Positions 19,082 to 26,477 of a stretch of DNA of 33,308 bases are shown here, piece after piece; the stretch's first letter is position 1; the number at the start of each line of letters is the position of its first letter. The DNA is from Betaproteobacteria bacterium (GTDB lineage Bacteria > Pseudomonadota > Gammaproteobacteria > Burkholderiales > JACQAP01). The DNA lies in NCBI GenBank assembly GCA_025351455.1, contig JANXVW010000347.1:1-33308 (forward strand). Direction: 5' to 3'. The notes under the pieces were generated by a model. The model was not told the DNA's origin. It ran no database searches and worked only from the letters and a program-made list of their open reading frames with translations. A program made the translations under genes and the position numbers.

Positions 19082-20384
19082 CGGGTCTCCTGATGGCTTC
19101 GTTTCTCCTGCGAATGTCATCCTGGGTTCGTCCCAGCATCCAGCCGGTGCCGGCCCATAGCAAGGCGATCGGCACGCCGATGAAGGCGATGCCGGAGAAA
19201 CCGAGTCCCAGCATCCTGAAGCCTTCGAACAGCCAACCGCTGGCCGCGTCGCCGGCGCGGAATACGACGGTGTCGATGATGTTCTTCGATTTATATTTTT
19301 CTTCGCGGTTCAGCACGGTGAACAGAATTTCGCGGGCGGGACGCGCGATCGCATATTCGCCTGCGCGGCGGATCACCTGGAACACGACCAGTACGGCCAG
19401 GGTCGGGAACAGGCCGATGACAAAGAAGCCGATTGCCCCGGCGAGCGGCAACAGGATCAGTGCGAGACCCACGCCAAAGCGACTGACCAGGCGCCCGACC
19501 ACGAACACCTGGCAGAACAAGGTCAGTGCATTGACAGCGAGATCAATCTTGGCGAACAGGGCCGTGCGCTCGCCCGGGGAAGGGATGTCGACGGCGATGA
19601 TGTTTGCCTGGTGAAAATACAGGAAAGTACCGAGCAGCGTGCCCAGCATGACGTAAATGCAGATACCGATCAGGTAAGGCGATTGGAGTGCCAGCGTGAC
19701 GCCCGAGAAAATGTTTCCGCCCAGCGGTTCTTCGACATTCTCGAGGGGAGAACGGCGTTCGGCTGGATTGCGTTTGGACCACTCAGCGAGGCGGTAGATG
19801 CAGATGACGCAAGCGCAGAGCAGGAGGGCGGACACCGGGAGCAGATTGGCGGGGCCGATCGAAGGTGCGAGCGTAGCGGTGACGAGCGGCCCGGCCAGCG
19901 CGCCGAGGCTGCCGCCCGCGGAGACGAAGCCGTAGAGCCGGCGCGCCTGTTCATTGCGAAACAGGTCCGCCATGAAACTCCAGAACACGGAGACGACGAA
20001 CAGGTTGAAGACGCTGACCCAGATAAAAAAGGCCTGGGCGATGCGCGCCGGCGCGATACCGGATTCCATCAACGCATAGAACACCACCAGGTTCGAGGCG
20101 AAGAACAGGTAGACGATCGGCAGCAGCTTGTGGCGGGGAAAGCGCGATGACGCCCATCCAAATAAGGGCACGGCGGCGAGCATTGCGATGAAAGTTGCGG
20201 TGAAGAGCCAGGACAATTTATCCACGCCGCCCTGGATGCCCATCTCGTCGCGCACCGGCCGCAGCACGTAGTAGCTGCACAGCAGGAAGAAGAAATACGC
20301 GAACGACCAGAACAGCGCGGTCATTTCTTCGCGGCGGACCTGCACCAGGCGATGCAGAAGTGGATGGGGGGCAGGGGAGCTCAT
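18975..20384 (-). CDS. MFS / ATP-ADP carrier-like (Npt-type) transporter
   Basis: This 469-aa integral membrane protein has about twelve hydrophobic segments. The N-terminal ALFWSFAYFFFLLCSYYVLRP and RPVRDEMG resemble bacterial proteins annotated as Npt1/Npt2-like or TLC ATP/ADP-translocase-like transporters, a branch of the MFS clan. KYKSKNIIDTVVFRAGD near the C-terminal third also fits that branch. Nucleotide transport is not established for free-living members; the substrate is unknown. The last ~40 residues, after RRNEAIRR, are Ala/Pro-rich and run into the aldo/keto reductase gene. They do not look like a natural terminus, so the original stop may have been lost. Confidence 0.8.
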   Translation of the reverse strand: MSSPAPHPLLHRLVQVRREEMTALFWSFAYFFFLLCSYYVLRPVRDEMGIQGGVDKLSWLFTATFIAMLAAVPLFGWASSRFPRHKLLPIVYLFFASNLVVFYALMESGIAPARIAQAFFIWVSVFNLFVVSVFWSFMADLFRNEQARRLYGFVSAGGSLGALAGPLVTATLAPSIGPANLLPVSALLLCACVICIYRLAEWSKRNPAERRSPLENVEEPLGGNIFSGVTLALQSPYLIGICIYVMLGTLLGTFLYFHQANIIAVDIPSPGERTALFAKIDLAVNALTLFCQVFVVGRLVSRFGVGLALILLPLAGAIGFFVIGLFPTLAVLVVFQVIRRAGEYAIARPAREILFTVLNREEKYKSKNIIDTVVFRAGDAASGWLFEGFRMLGLGFSGIAFIGVPIALLWAGTGWMLGRTQDDIRRRNEAIRRPDESIFQSAALQSAAAPAAPGAGSDQRVGDVDPVQR

Positions 20385-20556
20385 GGGCTAGCGCATTGTA
20401 GCCATCCCGCGCTCGCTCGCGGCTGTCAAAAGCAGGGTTCGCCGCCCGCGGGAGATCCCCGCACGGCCCATATTTTTTTCACGCATCTTGCCCGCACGTT
20501 GAAGGTTATGCGCATTAAATCATTGCATTGTGGCTCAAGCCCGAGTGAAAGCGCCC

Positions 20557-20619
20557 GACAGCTTCGACGTGACCACCGGTCCGAAGGGCAAGCAGGCTTC
20601 GAACATCCGGGGCGCGTAA
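20557..20619 (+). pseudogene. Cold-shock protein gene relic (C-terminal 20 codons)
   Basis: The frame ending at TAA 20617-20619 reads [20 protein letters not shown]. It matches the C-terminus of the intact Csp in this window, [20 protein letters not shown], with only a few substitutions. Upstream in the same frame the homology stops at once (HCIVAQARVKAP), so the RNP motifs and the start are gone. A good terminator follows, as expected for a former csp gene. This is a decayed or deleted paralogue, not a functional gene. It is too short for the ORF track. Confidence 0.8.
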
Positions 20620-20638
20620 CTATCGCGCGCCCGGACGG

Positions 20639-20662
20639 AAAACCCGATTCGGCGGGTTTTTT
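20639..20662 (+). terminator. Intrinsic terminator after the csp relic
   Basis: AAAACCCG-attcgg-CGGGTTTT followed by further T residues is a good terminator hairpin. It is retained just 20 bp after the stop codon of the csp relic. Confidence 0.8.
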
Positions 20663-20663
20663 G

Positions 20664-20691
20664 TTGCCTGTGCCGGACTCGCCAATATAGA
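20664..20691 (+). promoter_or_regulatory. Putative promoter of threonine ammonia-lyase
   Basis: TTGCCT (20664-20669), a 16-bp spacer and TATAGA (20686-20691) lie between the csp-relic terminator and ATG 20720. Each hexamer matches consensus at four of six bases. Confidence 0.4.
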
Positions 20692-20719
20692 GTGCCGCTA
20701 ACTTCACGGGCCCAGAATA

Positions 20720-21931
20720 ATGCCGCTTTCCCTGCAGGATGTTCGCGACGCCGCGGCTGCCATTTCCGGCGCCGTTCTCAATACCGCCTGCCTGCTGTCA
20801 CGCACCCTGTCCGAAATTTCCGGTGCGCAAGTCCATTTGAAGTTCGAGAATCACCAGTTCACGGCGTCGTTCAAGGAGCGGGGGGCGCTCAACAAACTGC
20901 TATCGCTCGACGCTTCACAACGCCAGGCCGGCGTGATCGCCGTATCGGCGGGCAACCATGCCCAGGGTGTCGCCCATCACGCCAAGCGCCTGGGAATTCC
21001 CGCCGTCATCGTCATGCCGCGCTTTACCCCGAACGTCAAAGTCGAGCAGACCCGCGCCTTTGGCGCGGAAGTCATCCTGCACGGCGAGAATTTCGACGAA
21101 GCAAAGGCCCACGCCCTGCAGGTGATGGCGCAACGGCGGCTCACACTTGCCCACCCCTACGATGACGACAAGATCATGGCCGGGCAGGGCACGATTGCAC
21201 TGGAAATGCTCGATGCGCAACCCGACCTCGATGTTCTGATCGTGCCGGTCGGCGGCGGGGGCATGATTGCCGGCATGGCCAGTGCCGCCAAGGCGATCAG
21301 GCCTGGCATCGAAATCATCGGTGTGGAGACCGTGCGATTTCCGTCCATGTATGCCGCGTTGAAAGGATCGAAGCCGGAGTTCGGCAGCAACACGATCGCT
21401 GACGGCATTGCCGTCAAGGAGCCGGGCAGGCTGACGCTCGAAATCATTCGCAAACAAGTCGACGACATCGTGCTGGTCGATGAAGGCGACATCGAAGAAG
21501 CGATGCTGCTATTGCTGGAAATCGAGAAGACCGTCGTCGAAGGCGCGGGTGCGGCTGGCCTCGCGGGGTTGTTGCGCAACCGCGCCCGCTTTGCTGGAAA
21601 GAAAGTGGGCGTGGTGCTATCCGGCGGTAACATCGATCCGCTCACACTGGCCGACATCATCGAGCGCGGCATGGTCCGCGCCGGCCGCCTGACGCGCCTG
21701 CAGGTTCAATTGCGCGACCTGCCCGGCTCGTTGGCGAAAGTCACTGCGGCGCTGGCCGAAGCCAACGCCAACATCGAGGAAGTCCACCACGAACGTGCCT
21801 TTACGCATCTGCCCGTGCAATCCGCCGTGGTGGATTTCGTGCTGCAGACGCGCGGGCATGAGCATGTAAAGCAGATCATGGCGGTGTTGGAAGCCGCGGG
21901 GTTCAATACGCGGCTGCATAACAGCGAGTAG
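20720..21931 (+). CDS. Threonine ammonia-lyase (PLP-dependent, C-terminal ACT domain)
   Basis: The enzyme deaminates threonine to 2-oxobutanoate and ammonia. It has 403 aa. The PLP lysine lies in FTASFKERGALNKLL; SAGNHAQGVA, the phosphate-binding PVGGGGMIAG and the C-terminal VVLSGGNID complete the fold-type-II core. Residues from about 325 (LTRLQVQLRDLPGSLAKV) form a single ACT regulatory domain. This short form, rather than the ~500-aa IlvA with its two C-terminal regulatory domains, resembles the TdcB/short threonine dehydratase class seen in many Proteobacteria. It could serve isoleucine synthesis or threonine catabolism; the sequence does not decide. Confidence 0.92.
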   Translation: MPLSLQDVRDAAAAISGAVLNTACLLSRTLSEISGAQVHLKFENHQFTASFKERGALNKLLSLDASQRQAGVIAVSAGNHAQGVAHHAKRLGIPAVIVMPRFTPNVKVEQTRAFGAEVILHGENFDEAKAHALQVMAQRRLTLAHPYDDDKIMAGQGTIALEMLDAQPDLDVLIVPVGGGGMIAGMASAAKAIRPGIEIIGVETVRFPSMYAALKGSKPEFGSNTIADGIAVKEPGRLTLEIIRKQVDDIVLVDEGDIEEAMLLLLEIEKTVVEGAGAAGLAGLLRNRARFAGKKVGVVLSGGNIDPLTLADIIERGMVRAGRLTRLQVQLRDLPGSLAKVTAALAEANANIEEVHHERAFTHLPVQSAVVDFVLQTRGHEHVKQIMAVLEAAGFNTRLHNSE

Positions 21932-21955
21932 GGAAGAGGCGGGACGAAAGAGAGA

Positions 21956-22099
21956 GGACTCAGGACGCAGGACGCAGGACTCAGAGGAACCCAAATCCCG
22001 CAAATCGAATCTGCGGTAGTCGCATTTCGCATTGTCCCTTTACTCAGTCCTGAGTCCCACGTCCTGAGTCCTGCGTCCCGAGTCCTACGTCCCGAGTCC
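21956..22099. repeat. Heptad-periodic inverted repeat
   Basis: The left arm (21956-21983) is four exact 7-mers of the form GGAC(T/G)CA. The right arm (22044-22099) is eight 7-mers of the form NNNGTCC, mostly TGAGTCC, TGCGTCC or CGAGTCC, that is the reverse complement. The 60-bp centre contains a small hairpin CCGCA-aatcgaatc-TGCGG. The whole can fold into a long hairpin between the convergent genes. It is not CRISPR: units are 7 bp with no unique spacers. Confidence 0.85.
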
Positions 22100-22113
22100 T
22101 GCCCCATGCCTCC

Positions 22114-22707
22114 TCATTTTTCCAGCGCCCGATCCAGAAACTCCAACCGGTCCTGCCCCCAGAACAATTCATTCCGGTAAACGTAGGTCGGCGCGCCGAA
22201 GACCTGGCGAGCGATGGCTTCGTCGGTAAAGGATTCGAATCGTGCGGCCGTCTCCGGCGCCTTCGCCTGCTGGAGCAGTGCGCTGCTGTCCAGTCCCGCG
22301 GCGCGAATTGCGGCCACCACTTCGGCCTCGTCTGCCATGTTTTTCTCTTCCGCCCAGCAGCCGCGCAGCAATGCGGCGATCAGCGTCATGGCTTTGTCCA
22401 CATCGCCGGTCGCAATGATGGCAAGGGCGGCGAGTCTGGCGTCATAAGGAAAAAATTTCGGCTGGATGTTCAGCGGCACGCCGAGGTGCTTGCGCCAGCG
22501 TTCGAGTTCGACCAGGCGGTAAGCCTGCCGCTGCGGCGGGCGCTTGGTGACCGGCAGACCGCCCGAGAGCGGAAAAATCCGGCCATAGTCCACCGGCTTC
22601 GGCACGGCAGTCGCACCGTGCTTGCGCGCGATCTGCTGAAAGCGCGCATGGCCCAGGTAGGTCCATGGGGAAACCGGAGAAAAGTAGTAATCGATGATCT
22701 TTGCCAC
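22114..22707 (-). CDS. 2-hydroxychromene-2-carboxylate isomerase-like (DsbA/kappa-GST family)
   Basis: This is a 197-aa thioredoxin-fold protein. The N-terminus KIIDYYFSPVSPWTYLGHARF has the Ser-containing motif of 2-hydroxychromene-2-carboxylate isomerases and kappa-class GSTs in place of the DsbA CxxC. FGAPTYVYRNELFWGQDRLEFLDRAL is the family's C-terminal signature. HCCA isomerases act in naphthalene breakdown with glutathione, but many homologues lie outside such pathways and none of the naphthalene genes are here. The start is GTG 22707, preceded by AGAGGAG; the ORF track start at 22929 is too far upstream. It is divergent from the TRAP binding-protein gene. Confidence 0.88.
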   Translation of the reverse strand: MAKIIDYYFSPVSPWTYLGHARFQQIARKHGATAVPKPVDYGRIFPLSGGLPVTKRPPQRQAYRLVELERWRKHLGVPLNIQPKFFPYDARLAALAIIATGDVDKAMTLIAALLRGCWAEEKNMADEAEVVAAIRAAGLDSSALLQQAKAPETAARFESFTDEAIARQVFGAPTYVYRNELFWGQDRLEFLDRALEK

Positions 22708-22855
22708 GGGCAACTCCTCTTGATATCGTTGTAAGTGTTGGAGCGAAAGAGGCGGGAGTTTACCATCGCCATTCGCACAAGCTTTTGGGCTGCAGTGCAG
22801 CATGCTCTGCGGCGATCCGGTTGCTGGCGCGATATCTGAACGGAGGAGAACAACA

Positions 22856-23872
22856 ATGAAGTGGCTGCGAGTGTTCGCGGGTTCCGCGGTGCTGCTGTGC
22901 GCCTTTTCTGTTCGGGCGCAGGAAATCATGCTGAAAGTGCACCATCCGCTGCCGTCGACGTCGACCGCGCATCAGAAGGTGCTGGAACCATGGTGCGCGA
23001 AAATCACCGCCGAATCGAAGGGCCGCATCAAATGCCAGATCTATCCATCGATGCAACTTGGCGGCTCCGTGCCGCAGTTGTACGACCAGGTCAAGGACGG
23101 CGTGGTGGACGTCATCTGGACAGTCGCGGGCTATTCCGCGGGCCGCTTCCCTCTGGTGGAGGTTTTCGAGCTGCCGTTCTTCATGCATAGCGCCGAAACC
23201 TCGAGCAAGGCGCTGTGGGACTACGTGCAACAGTATGATGCGGACGAATTCAAGGATGTGCATCCGATCGCGTTTCACCTGCACGGCGGCGGCGTATTCC
23301 ACATGATCAAGAAGCCGATCGTGCATCGCGCCGACCTGAAGGGCATGAAGGTTCGCGCCCCCACGCGGCAGACGACGAAAATGCTGGCGGCGCTCGGCGC
23401 GACGCCGGTCGGCATGCCGGTCCCGCAGGTGCCGGAGGCGCTGCAGAAAGGCGTCATCGAAGGCACGATCCTGCCCTACGAAGTCATGCCGGCCCTGAAG
23501 ATCGACGAGCTGACCAAGTTTCACAGCGGCCCGGACGAATCGCAGCCGCTGATCTACAACTCGGTGTTCATCATCGCCATGAACAAGGCGAAGTACGAGT
23601 CGCTTCCGCCCGACCTGAAGAAGGTCATCGACGCCAACAGCGGTATCGGCTTGTCCGGTCAGATCGGCCGCTTGTTCGCTGAAGTCGAAGTTGCCAACAA
23701 AAAGAAAATCGGCGGCGTCACGAACGTGATAGCGAACGAGGAAATCGAGGAATGGAAAAAGGTTGTGCAACCGGTGACCGATGGCTGGGTTGCGGACGCG
23801 GATGCCAAGGGCGCAGACGGCAAGGCTTTACTCAAAGCCGCTCACGACCTGATCGCGAAATACGGCAAATAG
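22856..23872 (+). CDS. TRAP transporter solute-binding protein (DctP family)
   Basis: This is a 338-aa periplasmic binding protein for organic-acid-type ligands. Signal peptide: MKWLRVFAGSAVLLCAFSVRA, cleaved before QEIMLK. KITAESKGRIKCQIYPSMQLGG, the middle segment ADLKGMKVRAP with the usual ligand-carboxylate Arg, and ALQKGVIEGTILPYEV are typical of DctP proteins. ATG 22856 has CGGAGGAGAA just before it. The membrane subunits DctQ and DctM are not adjacent: the next gene is convergent. It is therefore an orphan binding protein that must use a permease encoded elsewhere. Ligand unknown. Confidence 0.92.
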   Translation: MKWLRVFAGSAVLLCAFSVRAQEIMLKVHHPLPSTSTAHQKVLEPWCAKITAESKGRIKCQIYPSMQLGGSVPQLYDQVKDGVVDVIWTVAGYSAGRFPLVEVFELPFFMHSAETSSKALWDYVQQYDADEFKDVHPIAFHLHGGGVFHMIKKPIVHRADLKGMKVRAPTRQTTKMLAALGATPVGMPVPQVPEALQKGVIEGTILPYEVMPALKIDELTKFHSGPDESQPLIYNSVFIIAMNKAKYESLPPDLKKVIDANSGIGLSGQIGRLFAEVEVANKKKIGGVTNVIANEEIEEWKKVVQPVTDGWVADADAKGADGKALLKAAHDLIAKYGK

Positions 23873-23907
23873 CCCCTCTCTCCAGCAGAGGGTCGGGGAG
23901 AGGGGGC
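23872..23907. terminator. Hairpin between convergent dctP-like and metE-like genes
   Basis: GCCCCTCTCTCC and GGGGAGAGGGGGC form an imperfect long stem around AGCAGAGGGTC. No clear T-run follows, so it may be a short intergenic palindromic repeat that also helps termination. Confidence 0.5.
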
Positions 23908-23910
23908 GCT

Positions 23911-25032
23911 TCAAGCATCGCCCCAGACCTCGCGGGCGGTCTCCACGACTAGGCGCAGTTTCGCGGCCTGGCTTTCGAGCGCGATGTCGTTGCCGTGCAC
24001 GGTGCTGGAAAATCCGCACTGCGGCGACAGGCAGAGTTGGTTCGCATCGACATGCTTCGACGCTTCGTCGATGCGCCGCTTGAGCAGATCCTTGGACTCC
24101 AGCTCACCTACCTTGGTGCTGACGAGTCCGAGCACGACGGTCTTTCCCTTCGGCACGAAACGCAGTGGCGCGAAGCTGCCCGAACGCGCATCGTCGTATT
24201 CCAGGAAATAACCGTCGACGGCCAGTTCGTTGAACAACACCGGCGCGACCGGTTCGTAGCTGCCCTCCGCGGCCCAGGCGCTGCGGAAATTGCCGCGGCA
24301 CAGATGCACGCATACGATCATGTCCGCAGGCCGGTCGGCAATCGCTGCGTTGATCAACCTGGCGTAGCGGCGCGGCAATTCGTCCGGATTGTCGCCGCGC
24401 TGGCGTGCGCCTTCGCGCATTTTCGGGTCGCACAGGTAGGCGAGGTTGGTGTCGTCCATTTGTACGTAACGGCAACCGGCATCGCTGAGTGATTTCAGTT
24501 CGGCGCGATAGCACTTCGCCACATCGTCGTAGAAAGCCGGATCGAGTTCCGGATAGGCCTCTTTGCTGATGGCGCCGCGGCCGCCGCGGAAATGCAGCAT
24601 GGTCGGCGAGGGGATGGTCACCTTCGGTGTCTGCCTTGTAACCGATTTGAGGAATTCGAAGTCGGCAAGCTGGATCGGGCGCACATGGCGCAGCGGACCG
24701 GTGACGTGCATGACCGGCGGGGAGAAATCCACATTGCCACCAGCGCTGCGGAAACTCACGGCGATGCCGCCCCTGGTCTCGACGCCCTGCAACTGTTCGA
24801 GGAAGTCGATGTGGAAATAAGTGCGGCGGAACTCGCCATCGGTAATGCCGTGCAGGCCGAGATCTTCCTGGAAGCGCACGACGTCGCGAATGGCCGTGTC
24901 CTCCACTTTGCGTAATCCGGCGCGCGACAGGTTGCCGTTCTTGTTCTGCTCGCGCGCAACGAGCAACGCCTTCGGGCGCAGGAAACTGCCGACATGGTCG
25001 GCCCGGAACGGCGGATTCGTTCGTGCGGCCAT
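23911..25032 (-). CDS. MetE-like (cobalamin-independent methionine synthase C-terminal domain) protein
   Basis: This 373-aa protein corresponds to the catalytic barrel of MetE alone, without the duplicated N-terminal half. FRADHVGSFLRP, GITDGEFRRTYFHIDF and YVQMDDTNLAYLCDP are typical of these stand-alone proteins. Likely zinc ligands are in VCVHLCRGNF and in LSPQCGFSS. Family members may transfer methyl groups to thiols or act in osmolyte or thiol metabolism; methionine synthesis is not established. ATG 25032 is chosen, only two bases after the stop of the NHL gene, so the pair is probably cotranscribed. The longer ORF start at 25278 lies inside the NHL gene. Confidence 0.88.
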   Translation of the reverse strand: MAARTNPPFRADHVGSFLRPKALLVAREQNKNGNLSRAGLRKVEDTAIRDVVRFQEDLGLHGITDGEFRRTYFHIDFLEQLQGVETRGGIAVSFRSAGGNVDFSPPVMHVTGPLRHVRPIQLADFEFLKSVTRQTPKVTIPSPTMLHFRGGRGAISKEAYPELDPAFYDDVAKCYRAELKSLSDAGCRYVQMDDTNLAYLCDPKMREGARQRGDNPDELPRRYARLINAAIADRPADMIVCVHLCRGNFRSAWAAEGSYEPVAPVLFNELAVDGYFLEYDDARSGSFAPLRFVPKGKTVVLGLVSTKVGELESKDLLKRRIDEASKHVDANQLCLSPQCGFSSTVHGNDIALESQAAKLRLVVETAREVWGDA

Positions 25033-25034
25033 GC

Positions 25035-26138
25035 TTACTTTATTCGCTCGAAGCGCTGCACGCGTTTTCCGGTGTCGACGTCGCCGGTAAAGATATTGCC
25101 GTGCGAATCGATCGCCATCGTATGCACCCAGTGGAACTGGCCGGCGTAACGGCCCTGCCGGCCGAAGGAACCGACTTCCTTGCCGGTTTCGCGCAGCAGG
25201 ATATGGATCTCGTTGTTGCTGCCGTCGCAGATGAACAGGTACTTCTGTTCCGGATCGGTGGAGAAGCCGATGTCCCACACGGAACCGACGAAGCGTGTGC
25301 CCGGTTCCAGCACGAACTCCCTCACGAAGCTGCCGTCCTTGCGGAACACCTGGTAGCGGTCATTGACCCGGTCGCAGACGTAGACCAGGCCGTCTTTCGA
25401 AATGCGTACGCAATGCACGGGATTGCGGAATTGCTTCGCGATCGGCGCATCGGGTTCGTACTTGCCGGGATCGGCATCCTCCGGCTTCGTGCCATATGCA
25501 CCCCAATGGCGCCGGTATTCGCCCGTTTTTGCATCGAACACGACGATGCGCTTGTTGCCGTAACCATCGGCCACATAGAGTTCCTGCGCCGCTTCATCGA
25601 CGATGGCCAGGGCAGGGCGGCCGAGGTAGCGTGTGCTGTTGCTGCCTTCGGTATGGCGCGCCTGGCCGATCTGCTTGATGAATTTTCCATCGCGCGTGAA
25701 TTCCAGCACCTGCGCGTCGTTCTCCTTGTCGTTGCCGGCCAGCCAGACGTGGTCGCTGGCATCGATATAAATGCCGTGTTCGCTGCGCGGCCAGTCATAG
25801 CCTTCGCCATCGCCGCCCCACGCTTGCAGCAGATTTCCTTCCGCATCGAATTCCATGACGGGGGGCGCGGGTTTGCAGCATTTCGACGTGGGCGGATCGG
25901 CCGCTGCGCCTTTCTCGTCGTCGGTCAGCGTGCGGGGCCGTTGATAGACCCAGACATGGTCATGGCGGTCCGTGGCGATGCCGCCGATCTGCCCGAGGAT
26001 CCAGTTGTTCGGCAACGGCTTCGGCCAATACGGATCGACGCGGAATTCGGGAACGCCTGCGGCCCGGGCGGGCGCAGTCATGACCAGGGCCAGAGCGGCC
26101 ATAGCGGCCATTGCGGCGACGCAGCGGATCGACTTCAT
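25035..26138 (-). CDS. Secreted NHL-repeat beta-propeller protein
   Basis: This 367-aa exported protein has signal peptide MKSIRCVAAMAAMAALALVMTAPARA, cleaved before AGVPEF. The mature part has repeated NHL-type blades (GIATDRHDHVWVYQR, HGIYIDASDHVWLAGND, PALAIVDEAAQELYVADGYGNKRI, HCVRISKDGLVYVCDR, HTMAIDSHGNIFTGD), consistent with a six-bladed propeller. It resembles the fold of peptidylglycine alpha-amidating lyase, but no function is established. A vicinal CC pair (TSKCCKPAPP) is notable. AGGGAGGAGAT before the ATG is a strong ribosome binding site. It leads a two-gene operon with the MetE-like gene. Confidence 0.85.
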   Translation of the reverse strand: MKSIRCVAAMAAMAALALVMTAPARAAGVPEFRVDPYWPKPLPNNWILGQIGGIATDRHDHVWVYQRPRTLTDDEKGAAADPPTSKCCKPAPPVMEFDAEGNLLQAWGGDGEGYDWPRSEHGIYIDASDHVWLAGNDKENDAQVLEFTRDGKFIKQIGQARHTEGSNSTRYLGRPALAIVDEAAQELYVADGYGNKRIVVFDAKTGEYRRHWGAYGTKPEDADPGKYEPDAPIAKQFRNPVHCVRISKDGLVYVCDRVNDRYQVFRKDGSFVREFVLEPGTRFVGSVWDIGFSTDPEQKYLFICDGSNNEIHILLRETGKEVGSFGRQGRYAGQFHWVHTMAIDSHGNIFTGDVDTGKRVQRFERIK

Positions 26139-26477
26139 ATCTCCTCCCTCGTTGGGACAATCGGCGCCGGGCTCGTTGCCGAGTCGGCATTTCCCGTTTC
26201 ATATCTGGATTATGCCGATAAACGAAAGCGCGAGTGGATAACGCCCGGAATTAATAAAGGGCGGCGATCGCGGCTATTGCATCGCGCGAGGTCCTGGTGG
26301 GCTTGCACCTGCCAACGGCATGTCGCAAGATCGGGGCCTTGTAATTGTCGGGAGTGGGAAGACCGTACGCTACGGTCTCATGTCACCGGGTCGAAGCGTT
26401 GCCGAGGTTGACGCTGGCGAATCGGAACGGGCGCTGGTCGTCGCTCGCTACGGATACTGGGCAAGGGGGAGAACGCG
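26139..26477. other. Intergenic stretch upstream of the CorA-like gene
   Basis: I see no gene in these 339 bp; the plus-strand ORFs here are antisense extensions of the NHL gene region. One perfect hairpin GACCGTA-cgc-TACGGTC (26361-26377) lies about 100 bp before the CorA-like start. It has no T-run and could be an operator or RNA stem. Confidence 0.5.
26361..26377 (+). promoter_or_regulatory. Perfect inverted repeat GACCGTA/TACGGTC upstream of CorA-like gene
   Basis: A 7-bp perfect inverted repeat with a 3-bp centre could be a dimeric regulator site for the downstream gene. There is no T-run, so it is not a terminator. Functional role unproven. Confidence 0.35.

Larger units (their letters stand above)
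20385..20719. other. Intergenic stretch with csp relic and threonine ammonia-lyase promoter
   Basis: This 335-bp region between the divergent MFS and threonine ammonia-lyase genes contains no intact gene. It holds the 3' remnant of a cold-shock gene, its terminator and a candidate promoter, listed separately. Confidence 0.7.

Noticed and set aside
21956-22099. CRISPR array
   Set aside because: The units are 7 bp, contiguous and inverted between arms; there are no unique spacers and no cas genes.
25023-26411. 462-aa plus-strand ORF
   Set aside because: It is antisense to the NHL propeller gene with its signal peptide and strong ribosome binding site. The Leu/Ala/Arg-rich product has no recognisable domain.
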